Source: UBA6100 sp049658145
GTDB taxonomy: Bacteria > Actinomycetota > Coriobacteriia > Anaerosomatales > Anaerosomataceae
Direction: 5' to 3'
NCBI GenBank assembly: GCA_049658145.1
Contig: JBASOJ010000032.1
Span: forward strand, 1-21,623
DNA: 21,623 nucleotides
The notes under the pieces were generated by a model. That model searched no databases. It was not told where the DNA came from and saw nothing but the letters and a program-made list of their open reading frames with translations. This document shows, piece after piece, positions 1-6,732 of this stretch; within the stretch, counting starts at the first letter, position 1, and each line of letters opens with the position of its first letter. A program made the translations under genes and the position numbers.

Positions 1-4
1 TTTA

Positions 5-30
5 TGGTGCCCCCAAGGGAATTCGAATCC
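5..30. repeat. Attachment-site core copy 1 (duplicated tRNA-Glu 3' end)
   Basis: Seen: 26 bp identical to the last 26 bp of the tRNA-Glu gene at 14965-14990, including the T-arm sequence GATTCGAAT and the encoded CCA, with no rest of a tRNA attached. A further identical copy lies at 3083-3108. Inference: this is the core (attL/attR) left when a tyrosine-recombinase element integrates at a tRNA 3' end. The plus-strand frame entering it from the window edge reads FMVPPREFES then stop, like the integrase tails at the other two cores, so another element probably continues to the left. Confidence 0.9.
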
Positions 31-160
31 TGATTGTGCTTGTGACTATTGGGACTCGTTGGGACTCGTTGGTACAGCGGAGCTGCGGCGAGTCCCAATA
101 GGTACCAACGAGTACCAACAGTCACCAAGTATTTGGGCGACAAATCGGGCGACAAATCCG
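31..160. repeat. Left-end arm block of element B, copy 1 of the 130-bp repeat
   Basis: Seen: almost identical to 3109-3238. Positions 42-125 form an imperfect inverted repeat bounded by GTGACT and AGTCAC. One half contains TTGGGACTCG at 49-58 and 59-68 plus TTGGTAC at 69-75; the other half has the same unit reversed at 89-98, 101-108 and 109-118. The core of the repeat is GGAGCTGCGG. Two 12-bp direct repeats GGGCGACAAATC follow at 135-146 and 147-158. Inference: the repeats next to an att core are arm-type integrase and/or excisionase binding sites. Positions 161-260 hold nothing else that can be recognised. Confidence 0.75.
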
Positions 161-260
161 GGGCGGCGCCAACACGCCTCCTCGGCGGCAACGAGCCATG
201 TCATGGAAGACGTTGATGGCGTCGGAATGCCGGACACCGCCGATCCCCTGCCACCGATCT

Positions 261-1250
261 CTACCACTCGGGATAGTCGCTCGGCGGTTCCGCGGGTCGC
301 CTGCTCAGGTTCGTGACCTTCCATGCGGCAGCGGGGCTTTGCTCGGCCCGCTCGAGTACATCGGGCCATTCGGAGAAGAGCAAACTCGGCTCGTACCGCG
401 ATTCGACATCCAGCTGCCGCAGGTACTCATGCTCTCCCTCTTGCTTCGGGGCGACGTGCTCGTCGACGAAGGCCGACGCGGCTTTCATCATGACGCCGAG
501 CGTGGGGCGGTCGCCGACGTGAAGCACGGGGTAGAGTTCGCGCTCAAGGTCCGCAGCCCGATTGGCGAACTTCTCAGCGACGCCGCCGTTCAGTGGGCAC
601 GGAAACGGCATCGAGAGTGATGCGTAGTAGATCCGGACCCGGCGCTGAAGCCGGTACAGGTCTTGATCGCCGCCCGCCACGGAGACGGGCAGCCCCTCCG
701 ACTGGATGCGATAGATGTCATAGAGGTCGCGGACGGCCAGCCGGTCGAACAACGCCTTGGTCTTGCCTGCGATGAGTTCGGGCAGAGCGAGGGTCGTCGC
801 CGACGTCTCGGGAGAACACGCCATGCACGTCGCCTTTTCCGCCTCGAGAAGCGGAGACCTGTTGAGGTAGATGAGATCGACCTTCACGAGCTCCCTCTGG
901 TCGCCAAAGCGATAGCGCAACTTCAGGGTGCGCCCCGAGTGCTCGACCTTGTCGCTGGTTGTGACGGTGTAGCCGAGGCTCTTCCCGAGATCCGACATCG
1001 CTCGCTCGACCTCGGGCCGCTCGGCCTCGTACTCGGCCTTCGGCACCCGCCCAACGTAGGTCAGGTCGGCGTCCACCGACAGCCTCGGCATCGAGAGGTG
1101 GAAGATGTTGAGCGCAGTTCCACCATGCAGGCGCAGGCGCGGGCCCAGATACGGGTGCGCTCCCGTCTCGGCGAGCAGTTCAAGCAGTCGCTCGACCTTC
1201 TCTACCGTCTGAGGCTGATAGCCGGACGTGTCGATCAGAGACGGTCTCAT
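261..1250 (-). CDS. abiEii: AbiEii/AbiGii-family nucleotidyltransferase toxin
   Basis: A 329-aa nucleotidyltransferase, the toxin half of a type IV toxin-antitoxin/abortive infection system. In this family the toxin transfers a nucleotide to an RNA target (tRNA in characterised relatives), stopping growth after phage attack. Visible motifs in order: HGGTALN (residues 42-48), SVDADLTY (58-65, the metal-binding acidic pair), VKVDLIY (122-128), and the family's C-terminal ELIAGKTKALFDRLAVRDLY segment (about 158-177). The ATG at 1250 is chosen because it overlaps the stop of the upstream AbiEi gene (TGATG), which gives translational coupling; a GTG or ATG 15 bp upstream is possible but less economical. 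It forms a bicistronic operon with the gene at 1250-2026. Family is certain; the exact biochemical target is not visible. Confidence 0.92.
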   Translation of the reverse strand: MRPSLIDTSGYQPQTVEKVERLLELLAETGAHPYLGPRLRLHGGTALNIFHLSMPRLSVDADLTYVGRVPKAEYEAERPEVERAMSDLGKSLGYTVTTSDKVEHSGRTLKLRYRFGDQRELVKVDLIYLNRSPLLEAEKATCMACSPETSATTLALPELIAGKTKALFDRLAVRDLYDIYRIQSEGLPVSVAGGDQDLYRLQRRVRIYYASLSMPFPCPLNGGVAEKFANRAADLERELYPVLHVGDRPTLGVMMKAASAFVDEHVAPKQEGEHEYLRQLDVESRYEPSLLFSEWPDVLERAEQSPAAAWKVTNLSRRPAEPPSDYPEW

Positions 1251-2026
1251 CACTCGTGCACCCATCTCTCCAGGTCGTCAGCGGCATGCGGCAGGTAGAG
1301 TCGCCACGATGGCACCCACCTGCCGGCCTCGTTGTCCCGTGATAAGTAGTACGGACCCTTCCCGAGCATCGACCGCATCTCAGTCAGGGCATCCTCGGAC
1401 ACGTACCACTCGCTCGCGTGTTGCTCGAGAAACCAGCCCGTTCTGGCGACCGCGGTCGGGCTCCGGAGCTCGCGCAGGTACGCAAGCACGTTTGACGCGT
1501 CCACATAGGGAAGCGCCGCGAGGCTGCGAGACACCTCCTCGAGCCCGCCCGAGAGGTCCATCCGGCTCACGCAGTCCACGAGAGTCCGCTCGCGGGTGGT
1601 GACCCTGACGACTCCGTCAGGGCGTCGCACGAGCGTTGTCGACTGCACGGCATCCGCCGCGGGCAGCGGCTGCGGCTTGTAGCGACGGAACTCGAAGTCC
1701 CGGTAGACGAATGGGGCGGTCGCAGTGGGAGAGGCGAACTGGACCCGCCTCGTCGGACTGTGCGCGAGCCCGTGGAGCTCGAGCGCCGAGTGATAGACCA
1801 TGACGACGTCTGCCGAGAGCCTCGCTGCCACCACATAGGGATCGGGTTCGGCCTGGGCGAATCTGCCGGCACGAGATACGTACACACCCCGCATGACCCG
1901 ATCGGCAAGCCCCTTCTTCGTCGCCCGGACCAGAAGGTTGTAGGGCGTACGCGCCTCGCCGAGCTCGCTGCGGAACTCCTCAAGCGAGAAGACGTGATGC
2001 TCTTCCAGATACGACTGAACGCCCAT
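1250..2026 (-). CDS. abiEi: AbiEi-family antitoxin / transcriptional autoregulator
   Basis: A 258-aa protein and the antitoxin partner of the AbiEii toxin that follows it with a 1-bp overlap. The N-terminal stretch (residues about 8-48) has the winged-helix pattern seen in AbiEi antitoxins, ending in the typical RVMRGVYVSRAG turn. It is followed by the AbiEi C-terminal region with PDPYVVAARLS and YHSALELHG, and the TLVDCVSRMDLSGG segment characteristic of the family. The start at 2026 is supported by a strong GAGGTGA ribosome binding site about 6 nt upstream. A perfect inverted repeat lies between its likely -10 and -35 regions (2053-2067), fitting the known negative autoregulation of abiE operons. 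In this family the antitoxin acts by repressing transcription rather than by forming a tight protein complex. Confidence 0.9.
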   Translation of the reverse strand: MGVQSYLEEHHVFSLEEFRSELGEARTPYNLLVRATKKGLADRVMRGVYVSRAGRFAQAEPDPYVVAARLSADVVMVYHSALELHGLAHSPTRRVQFASPTATAPFVYRDFEFRRYKPQPLPAADAVQSTTLVRRPDGVVRVTTRERTLVDCVSRMDLSGGLEEVSRSLAALPYVDASNVLAYLRELRSPTAVARTGWFLEQHASEWYVSEDALTEMRSMLGKGPYYLSRDNEAGRWVPSWRLYLPHAADDLERWVHE

Positions 2027-2045
2027 TGTTGGTCACCTCATGGTG

Positions 2046-2067
2046 ATAGTACCACTCAACGTGAGTG
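2046..2067 (-). promoter_or_regulatory. abiE promoter -10 with overlapping operator
   Basis: Read on the minus strand, CACTCA-CGT-TGAGTG (2053-2067) is a perfect 6-bp inverted repeat directly upstream of a -10-like TACTAT (2046-2051), placed 20 bp before the abiEi start. A repressor bound here would block RNA polymerase. The -35 is weak. Operator assignment is inference from position and from family behaviour. Confidence 0.5.
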
Positions 2068-2198
2068 TTGATACCATTTCTCGCCAACACTGTGAACAGT
2101 CGAACGCATAAGAGCCCGGACGGCTGGCGATTTCACAGGTGCTTGCGCCAACAGGATACAGGTCAGAATAGCCCCACTGGTGCTTGAGAAGACACCGC

Positions 2199-2253
2199 GT
2201 TGTCTTAGGTGGTAGTGGTGCGCATCATGCGCAACACGGTACTCCGAGACAAC
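2199..2253. terminator. Nested inverted repeat, possible terminator after the orphan AbiEi-like gene
   Basis: Seen: outer arms GTTGTCT (2199-2205) and AGACAAC (2247-2253) enclose a perfect inner hairpin TGCGCAT-C-ATGCGCA (2219-2233). It begins 17 bp after the stop codon of the gene at 2270-2884. There is no T-run, so intrinsic termination is uncertain; it may instead be a protein site. The rest of the 2027-2269 gap shows nothing codable. Confidence 0.35.
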
Positions 2254-2269
2254 ACGCCCGGCGGGTTAC

Positions 2270-2884
2270 TCATAGCAACGCGGTGAGGTACGGGCCGATC
2301 ACCGTCTCGACCCTGTCAATTCGAGCGTAGTGCATGATCTGGTACGGCGCGACCGTTGTATGCCTGATGGACTCCTGCAGCGCCTCGATGGCGATGTCGA
2401 GCCCGATCCGGTTGCGGTACTTGAAGCAGTCGGCGACCGTCTTTGCGACGCAGAACACGCGGACTGCCGTGCCCGACATCGAGCGCTCCTCAACTCCGGC
2501 ACCATATGCCGCTTCACTCATGTTGAACGCCTGCACGCGTGGACGGTCGATCCTAGGCGGTCGCACGCTCCTGGGCAGCGCGATCTGCACGGTGGCAGGG
2601 ATCTGCGTCCCGATGCCGTGGTAGTCCAGAGCGCTCACGAGGCAGAGCACTGCCTTGGGGACCCGTCGCATCACGGCGACGACATCTGGGTTGCGCGGCA
2701 GCGGCGCCGAGGTGAGCGCGAAGACACCTCGACTGAGTACCTCGACCGTCCCGTGGTCCCTCATCCAGTAGAGCGTGCGTGTGTGGATACCGGCTTCGCA
2801 TGCCTCGCCCGTGGTCATGACACCGGCATGCGCGGCGAAGATCCTCTCGGCCGCGGCGACTGTCTTCTCAGTGGGTTCTCGCAT
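2270..2884 (-). CDS. Orphan AbiEi-like winged-helix antitoxin-domain protein
   Basis: A 204-aa protein resembling the AbiEi_4-type antitoxin domain. Residues about 13-45 read FAAHAGVMTTGEACEAG, then HTRTLYWMRDHGTVEVL and a SRGVFAL turn, the usual winged helix at the N-terminus of this family. The middle (ALDYHGIGTQIPATVQIALPRS) and the AKTVADCFKYRNRIGLDIA segment match the conserved AbiEi C-terminal region. The frame stays open upstream, but ATG 2884 is chosen because the conserved domain begins there and the upstream residues are composition-poor and overlap att DNA. No Shine-Dalgarno is visible; a TAGTAT -10 ends 7 nt before the ATG, consistent with a leaderless message. No toxin gene follows; the next gene downstream is the separate AbiEi/AbiEii pair 243 bp away. 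It could be a solitary regulator or a relic of a second pair. Confidence 0.8.
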   Translation of the reverse strand: MREPTEKTVAAAERIFAAHAGVMTTGEACEAGIHTRTLYWMRDHGTVEVLSRGVFALTSAPLPRNPDVVAVMRRVPKAVLCLVSALDYHGIGTQIPATVQIALPRSVRPPRIDRPRVQAFNMSEAAYGAGVEERSMSGTAVRVFCVAKTVADCFKYRNRIGLDIAIEALQESIRHTTVAPYQIMHYARIDRVETVIGPYLTALL

Positions 2885-2920
2885 GGGATAGATACTACAA
2901 CATGTGGCACTAGTTGTTGC
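2885..2920 (-). promoter_or_regulatory. Leaderless promoter with overlapping imperfect inverted repeat
   Basis: Read on the minus strand, TAGTAT (2892-2897) is a good -10, spaced 7 nt from the ATG at 2884, with TTGCAA near -35 (about 19 bp spacing). ACAACTAGT and ACATGTTGT (2917-2897, spacer GCC) form an imperfect 9-bp inverted repeat (7 of 9 pairs) in the spacer. Inference: leaderless transcription with an autoregulatory operator. Confidence 0.45.
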
Positions 2921-2949
2921 AACTTCTATCCCCTCTGAGCACGAGGTGA

Positions 2950-3111
2950 CTTCAGGGATCTCTGGCAGCGGGCACCAAAATGGGCAACAAATCGGCCCTC
3001 TTGGGCTCGCACATCGTCGGTCCGAAACCCTCTTTACGCAGGTCAGCCCACCTGTTCTACAACGGGCAGGCTGCTGATCTGTTGGTGCCCCCAAGGGAAT
3101 TCGAATCCTGA
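2950..3111 (+). pseudogene. Integrase C-terminal tail remnant ending in the att core (element B right end)
   Basis: A short plus-strand frame runs from just after a stop at 2947 to a TGA at 3109-3111 and encodes AGTKMGNKSALLG early and LVPPREFES at its end, where it translates the tRNA-derived att core. The frame at 14806-15005 ends in the same way (KSGDKSGDKS, later MVPPREFESLLPP) and retains integrase tyrosine context. The lysine-rich repeats are encoded by 12-bp DNA repeats at 2970-2981 and 2982-2993. Inference: this is the 3' end of a deleted integrase gene; it has no catalytic domain left. Identification rests on the parallel with the other tail, so confidence is moderate. Confidence 0.45.
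3083..3108. repeat. Attachment-site core copy 2, junction of elements B and A
   Basis: Exact 26-bp copy of the tRNA-Glu 3' end (14965-14990) and of 5-30. It is flanked on the left by an integrase-like tail (right end of element B) and on the right by the 130-bp arm block (left end of element A). A right end, core and left end in this order is also the arrangement of an attP. Confidence 0.9.
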
Positions 3112-3238
3112 AAGTGCTTGTGACTATTGGGACTCGTTGGGACTCGTTGGTACAGCGGAGCTGCGGCGAGTCCCAATAGGTACCAACGAGTACCAACAGT
3201 CACCATGTATTTGGGCACCAAATCGGGCACCAAATCCG
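3109..3238. repeat. Left-end arm block of element A, copy 2 of the 130-bp repeat
   Basis: Seen: offset of exactly 3078 bp from 31-160, with only a handful of base differences. The inverted repeat occupies 3120-3203. The two 12-bp repeats are GGGCACCAAATC (3213-3224, 3225-3236), differing from copy 1 at the same two positions in both units (AC for GA). The GNAT gene on the other strand ends 9 bp further on. Confidence 0.75.
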
Positions 3239-3246
3239 TGGTGAAC

Positions 3247-3729
3247 CTACGTGCGCAGCAACAGCTCATATTCGAGCTCGTCCTCGATCGCAACGCCGCC
3301 CTGTCCGAGGAGAGGGATCTCGGGCTTCAGCGCCCGCGCTGACGTCACCGCGCCGAGGTGTACTGCGACGAGCCTGCAGCCGCGCGCACGGTAGAAGTGT
3401 TGTGCAGCCGTGTTGTCGTTGGTCGTCACGAGCCAGACACGACGGCACCCGGCAGCCTCCGCCTGTTCGGCGAGTGCGCCCAGAAGCGCTGTGCCAATAC
3501 CACGACGAGGCTGAACTGCAATGAGTGTCACGACCTCTATGTCGCCCACATCGTCGAGGCGGTAGTGCAAGAGACCGACCGGCACTCCAGCGTCATAGGC
3601 CGTCAGACATGGCATGCCGGCAGTCTCATGCAGGCGACCTCGAGAGACCACGCGCGCTGAGCCGAAGTGATCAGCGACGAGCGCCTCAGCCCACGCCTGA
3701 TCAGCAAGGTCGAGTGAACGAACTTCCAT
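3247..3729 (-). CDS. GNAT-family N-acetyltransferase
   Basis: A 160-aa single-domain GNAT fold enzyme, expected to move an acetyl group from acetyl-CoA to an amine. The acetyl-CoA pyrophosphate loop is clear: VTLIAVQPRRGIGTALLGAL (residues about 67-86), matching the Q/R-x-x-G-x-G/A signature. Motif B follows with TTNDNTAAQHFYRARGCRLV (102-121). The substrate cannot be told. The ATG at 3729 is preceded by a GGGGG ribosome binding site 5 nt away. The gene ends 9 bp from the arm block of element A, so it is the first gene inside that element. It points the same way as the upstream HIRAN-DUF2510 gene, separated by 57 bp; no attC was found on either side. Confidence 0.88.
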   Translation of the reverse strand: MEVRSLDLADQAWAEALVADHFGSARVVSRGRLHETAGMPCLTAYDAGVPVGLLHYRLDDVGDIEVVTLIAVQPRRGIGTALLGALAEQAEAAGCRRVWLVTTNDNTAAQHFYRARGCRLVAVHLGAVTSARALKPEIPLLGQGGVAIEDELEYELLLRT

Positions 3730-3786
3730 GTTGCCCCCGATTGATCCGCTGCGCCCAGCGGTTCGGCTCTTCCCCGCTTCCGTGTC

Positions 3787-4569
3787 TCACTGAATTGGAT
3801 CAGCACTGCCCTGGCCGCCGTCAGCCACTTGTGAAGACCAAGCGAGTCCATCCCAATACCGAGACTCGTGTCGGCCGGTGGGGTCCGGGTACCAGGCGGC
3901 AGCTGGTGTGGACGATGCGCCGGGCGACGCGGAGGTTCCCGCAGCCCCTCGATCCGAAGGAACATCGGACTGTTGAGCCGCGGACTCGGGCTTGAACAGC
4001 GAGATCTGAATGGGCGCCCCCGCCTTCGTATTGCCCTTCGCACGCAGACATATGACCTCTGCGCGTAGTCCACTGTCCATTCGCGGCGCAATCGTCCTTG
4101 CGTCATACCGGGAAACATGACCGGCCAGCTCGCCGTTCCGCCATAACCCAATAGCGTTCGAGTCGTGGGGATTATCGGGTTCACGAATGGCGTCGAGAAC
4201 ATCGCCCTTCCGAGGAGATACCGACGGACGGTATTCCGAGCCGTATCCGTAGGCCCATCCTGCGCAGTGAGAGCGGTAAGTGATTGCGGGCCTCGGAGCA
4301 CTGCTCTCAGGCTCCGGGGCTGTTGGAGGGTTACAGAATGATTGAGGACTCGCCTGCAGCATCACAGCCAGATACTCTCGGCGCGCATCAATAGCTCCGG
4401 GCGCCTTCAGCTCTCTGAGCCTGCGAACCACCGCGTCTCGCTCCTCGGACAGCACTGGCCGAGACCATGCGGACCGCACCGGTGATCCTCTGTACCTGGT
4501 CGTCAAGGTTGTGGCCTCCTTCTTGAACCGCTCAGTCCTCAGCCTCGGAACCGTGCCAACGATACGCAC
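3787..4569 (-). CDS. HIRAN and DUF2510 domain protein
   Basis: A 260-aa protein. The N-terminal third has a helical arginine/glutamate-rich stretch (SEERDAVVRRLRELKAPGAI). A HIRAN domain, a DNA-end or damaged-DNA-binding fold found in SWI/SNF and phage or defence proteins, occupies about residues 93-175; its best signature is IREPDNPHDSNAIGLWRNGE followed by LAGHVSRYDA. A proline/serine linker leads to a C-terminal DUF2510 motif (WYPDPTGRHESRYWDGLAWS), typical of actinobacterial membrane-associated proteins. The GTG at 4569 makes the gene overlap the end of the Mrr-like gene by 38 bp, suggesting coupled translation; a later start (an ATG at residue 70) is possible. Pairing with a membrane nuclease suggests a two-gene system recognising foreign DNA. 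Domain calls are from motif recognition; function is inference. Confidence 0.72.
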   Translation of the reverse strand: MRIVGTVPRLRTERFKKEATTLTTRYRGSPVRSAWSRPVLSEERDAVVRRLRELKAPGAIDARREYLAVMLQASPQSFCNPPTAPEPESSAPRPAITYRSHCAGWAYGYGSEYRPSVSPRKGDVLDAIREPDNPHDSNAIGLWRNGELAGHVSRYDARTIAPRMDSGLRAEVICLRAKGNTKAGAPIQISLFKPESAAQQSDVPSDRGAAGTSASPGASSTPAAAWYPDPTGRHESRYWDGLAWSSQVADGGQGSADPIQ

Positions 4570-5692
4570 GCCGGAACCACGCCGCCTCGGCCTCAGCGAT
4601 TGTCATCGCGTAGAACTCGTCGGGCATGTTGCCGATGATGACCCGATCATATTGCTGGTCGAATGGTAGGTGGTAGATTCGCTCACCAGTGGTGCGGTTG
4701 ACGTTGCACTTGATCATCGGATACCGTGCCAGCGGCGCGTGGTGAACCACCACGCCCAACTCCTTCGCTACGAGCTCGGCTTCAGGAGACAAGGCCGTGG
4801 TCGTGACGAACACGGGGGTCGCGCTCGGGTCGGACTCGGTGATTCGGTACAGAATGCAGGTGCCAAAGAGCTGCATGATGTGCTTCTCGCGAATGACCTT
4901 CGAAGACGACCAGCACTTGCACTGGACGATATGTGTCGTGGGCCCCCTCTTGCAGATCAGGTCTCGACCGAAGTCCTCGAAGCCCTTCAGGGCTCCGTGG
5001 AAAGTGACCGCCCAGCCCTTGGTTTCGTAGCCGTGCCCGATGTAGCGTTCGTAGGCGCGGCCAATCTCTGTGTTGCTCTTCGTGCGAGCCCAGTACCTGT
5101 CCAGGGCGCGCTGGTACTTCTCCGCGGTGGGTAGCTTGTCGTACTCCTCCTTGCTCAAGTACCCAAAGGCAAGTGCCGGGTCCACGTCTGCGAGCGCCTC
5201 GGACGCATCTGCACGGAGGTCGACCACCTCGTCGAGGATGGCCTCGCGGTATTCCAGGAGCTCCGGAAAGTACTCCTCGTACGAGGCGAGCTGGTACTGC
5301 AGCAGCTTCAACTCGCGCGCCATACCCCTGCGGATTCGCCGGAGGTCAGAGACAGTGTCTGCTGCCTTGAGCGCGGGGTTGGGCTTGAGGATCAGCGCGC
5401 ACTCGACCTCGGTGTCCTTGGTATTGATGAACTCTGCGAAGGCCTCCGCCAGCCAAGTTCGTCCCTCCATGAAGCCCGCCGTGAGGGCAGCCCGGAGATC
5501 CTCGGCCTCCGAAATCAGCCGTGCGTGCTCGTTTCTCCAGGCATCGGCGTAGTTCTGTAGTTCAGCTTGGCGACGCTTCACATCTTGAAGCTGCTCACTC
5601 TCCTTGATGCTCACCTGCTGTTGGGTTCCGAGGTACATGCCGAAGAAAAAGAGGCTGGCTCCGACGATGACGATGGCGATGAGCGCCTCCAT
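4532..5692 (-). CDS. Membrane-anchored Mrr-like PD-(D/E)XK nuclease
   Basis: A 386-aa protein. Residues 2-23 (MEALIAIVIVGASLFFFGMY onward) form one transmembrane helix. A long charged coiled-coil region follows (about 28-200, including ESEQLQDVKRRQAELQNY). A restriction-endonuclease-like domain starts near residue 207: GRAYERYIGHGYETKGW, then EDFGRDLICKRG with D244 and HIVQCKCW with Q257 and K259, the D-(x)n-QxK active-site pattern of Mrr/type IV-like enzymes. The C-terminal part has a GERIYHLPFDQQYDR segment and EAEAAWFRRAYRW, like small zinc- or nuclease-associated tails. The frame is open for 55 codons upstream, but ATG 5692 is chosen because AAGGGA lies about 8 nt upstream and the membrane helix begins there. 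It overlaps the HIRAN-DUF2510 gene. Inference: membrane-located defence nuclease acting on incoming or modified DNA. Confidence 0.8.
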   Translation of the reverse strand: MEALIAIVIVGASLFFFGMYLGTQQQVSIKESEQLQDVKRRQAELQNYADAWRNEHARLISEAEDLRAALTAGFMEGRTWLAEAFAEFINTKDTEVECALILKPNPALKAADTVSDLRRIRRGMARELKLLQYQLASYEEYFPELLEYREAILDEVVDLRADASEALADVDPALAFGYLSKEEYDKLPTAEKYQRALDRYWARTKSNTEIGRAYERYIGHGYETKGWAVTFHGALKGFEDFGRDLICKRGPTTHIVQCKCWSSSKVIREKHIMQLFGTCILYRITESDPSATPVFVTTTALSPEAELVAKELGVVVHHAPLARYPMIKCNVNRTTGERIYHLPFDQQYDRVIIGNMPDEFYAMTIAEAEAAWFRRAYRWHGSEAED

Positions 5693-5769
5693 GTAGCCGT
5701 CCCTTGAGTCCCAAGACCATCGGTCGTAAGCTCCCGAGCCCTCCCTGGCGGAGGAGCCATCTGCCGACG

Positions 5770-5820
5770 AGCATACCGTACGAGGCGTGCCGCTTGCAGG
5801 AAGCGCGGGTTCAGTTAGGC
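5770..5820 (-). other. Partial attC site after cassette 4
   Basis: Read on the minus strand, the R'' core GCCTAAC (5820-5814) overlaps the stop codon of the cassette 4 gene, as at the complete attC sites. It is followed by AACCCGCGCTTCC, shared with the L'' arm of the attC at 8720-8800. No matching L' arm or GTTRRRY core is present before the next gene (no AAC occurs on the plus strand from 5692 to 5815). Inference: the array was cut here and joined to the Mrr-like/HIRAN gene pair. Confidence 0.5.
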
Positions 5821-6618
5821 CTTGCTGCGCACGCCACTTCCTGGGGCGCCAAGGCATCCGCTTGGATAGCGCTCTTTGTGCATCACGCAGGTCACAAACG
5901 TCTTCGTCTTCTTCTGCGCATGGAGTTCCGTGAGCCAGCCGTCAGATACATCTTCGTGATCCTGACCCCATTCGCGCCCAGCAATGGTCAATGTGCGAAG
6001 GTGGAACCAGAAGGTCCAGTGTGCGAAGACGCGCTCTCGCTCAGGATCGCGAACAAGTGGCTTCTCGAAGAAGCGATTCTCGTCCACCCCAACATGCTGC
6101 TCAAAGGAATGGAATGACCCGTGAGAGAGCTCAGATAGGTAGTTGTAGGCAACGTCGTGAACGTTCTGGAGCCCGAGGGCGACGGCCTTGCCTCGCCAGT
6201 CCCGCTTCGTGTATGGCGGATCGCCAGGCGACTCCAAGTACGGCTTCGCGTAGTCAGGATGCTCCGGGAACTCGAGATTCGCAGCCTTCCGGCCGCACAA
6301 AGCTCGAAACCGCTTGAAGAGACGCGCGTACTCAGCGCCTATCTCGTCCATGAATTCAATCTCACGGTTGTGGTCCCCGGGGGCTAGTGCCCAAGCGGCT
6401 GACAGCCAATCTTCGTAAGCGACTCGTATGATCGGGACGGCCGGCACGTAGTTGCCTTCATCGAAGAGGGATGTGAGGGCAAGGATTCTGTGCTTGACTC
6501 GCACCACGTAGAAGGCTGCAGCAGGGCGTCGCGTATTCATCTGCACGCGTGTGCCGAGGATCTCGTCCACGATGTTCATCTGCGCACGACTAAGCGTGTC
6601 CCATGCGTAGTCTGGCAT
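5815..6618 (-). CDS. Cassette 4: DUF5677-like helical protein
   Basis: A 267-aa, mostly helical protein. The pattern AAAFYVVRVKHRILALTSLF, YVPAVPIIRVAYEDWLSAAW and later YNYLSELSHGSFHSFEQHVG resembles DUF5677-type proteins, a family of unknown activity often found on mobile elements: an R-V-x-x-E-x-W helix, then a serine/histidine-containing helix near the C-terminus. The ATG at 6618 is preferred over 6633 because GGGGGG sits 3 nt upstream of it. The gene begins 28 bp after the attC core (6646-6652) and its stop codon lies inside the next R'' core, so it fills the cassette exactly. The last approximately 15 residues (GCLGAPGSGVRSKA) look unstructured, as if the frame simply runs to the attC stop. 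Family call is tentative; no function can be assigned. Confidence 0.68.
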   Translation of the reverse strand: MPDYAWDTLSRAQMNIVDEILGTRVQMNTRRPAAAFYVVRVKHRILALTSLFDEGNYVPAVPIIRVAYEDWLSAAWALAPGDHNREIEFMDEIGAEYARLFKRFRALCGRKAANLEFPEHPDYAKPYLESPGDPPYTKRDWRGKAVALGLQNVHDVAYNYLSELSHGSFHSFEQHVGVDENRFFEKPLVRDPERERVFAHWTFWFHLRTLTIAGREWGQDHEDVSDGWLTELHAQKKTKTFVTCVMHKERYPSGCLGAPGSGVRSKA

Positions 6619-6645
6619 CTTGCCCCCCCACATGCCGCAGCATAG

Positions 6646-6732
6646 GCCTAACGCATTTGCGCATCGGCTGCGGCCCGTGCGCCCTCGACAAGTCTAGCGC
6701 TCCTGGCCGTCAGCTGGATGCGCTTGTTAGGC
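6646..6732 (-). other. attC recombination site between cassettes 3 and 4
   Basis: An 87-bp integron attC read on the minus strand. R'' is GCCTAAC (6732-6726), L'' contains GCGCATCCAGCTG, L' contains CAGCCGATGCGC, and R' is GTTAGGC (6652-6646). R''/R' are perfect complements; the arms pair as GCGCATC with GATGCGC and then CAGCTG against CAGCC, leaving an unpaired cytosine as expected for the extrahelical bases that orient integrase binding on the folded strand. The stop codon of the Mrr-like gene (6727-6729) lies within R''. Confidence 0.85.

Noticed and set aside
31..160. Possible CRISPR array
   Set aside because: Repeats are short, adjacent without spacers, and arranged as an inverted repeat next to an att core; no cas genes are present.
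46..369. Frames in the 130-bp arm block (for example 46-369 minus and 59-316 plus)
   Set aside because: They translate palindromic repeat DNA, and the copy at 3109 does not keep the same reading beyond the repeat.
663..1298. A 211-codon plus-strand frame antisense to the AbiEii gene
   Set aside because: No motif and no ribosome site; a shadow of the GC-rich toxin gene.
3730..3786. attC between the HIRAN-DUF2510 and GNAT genes
   Set aside because: No GCCTAAC/GTTRRRY pair or complementary arms are seen, so these genes are not counted as cassettes.
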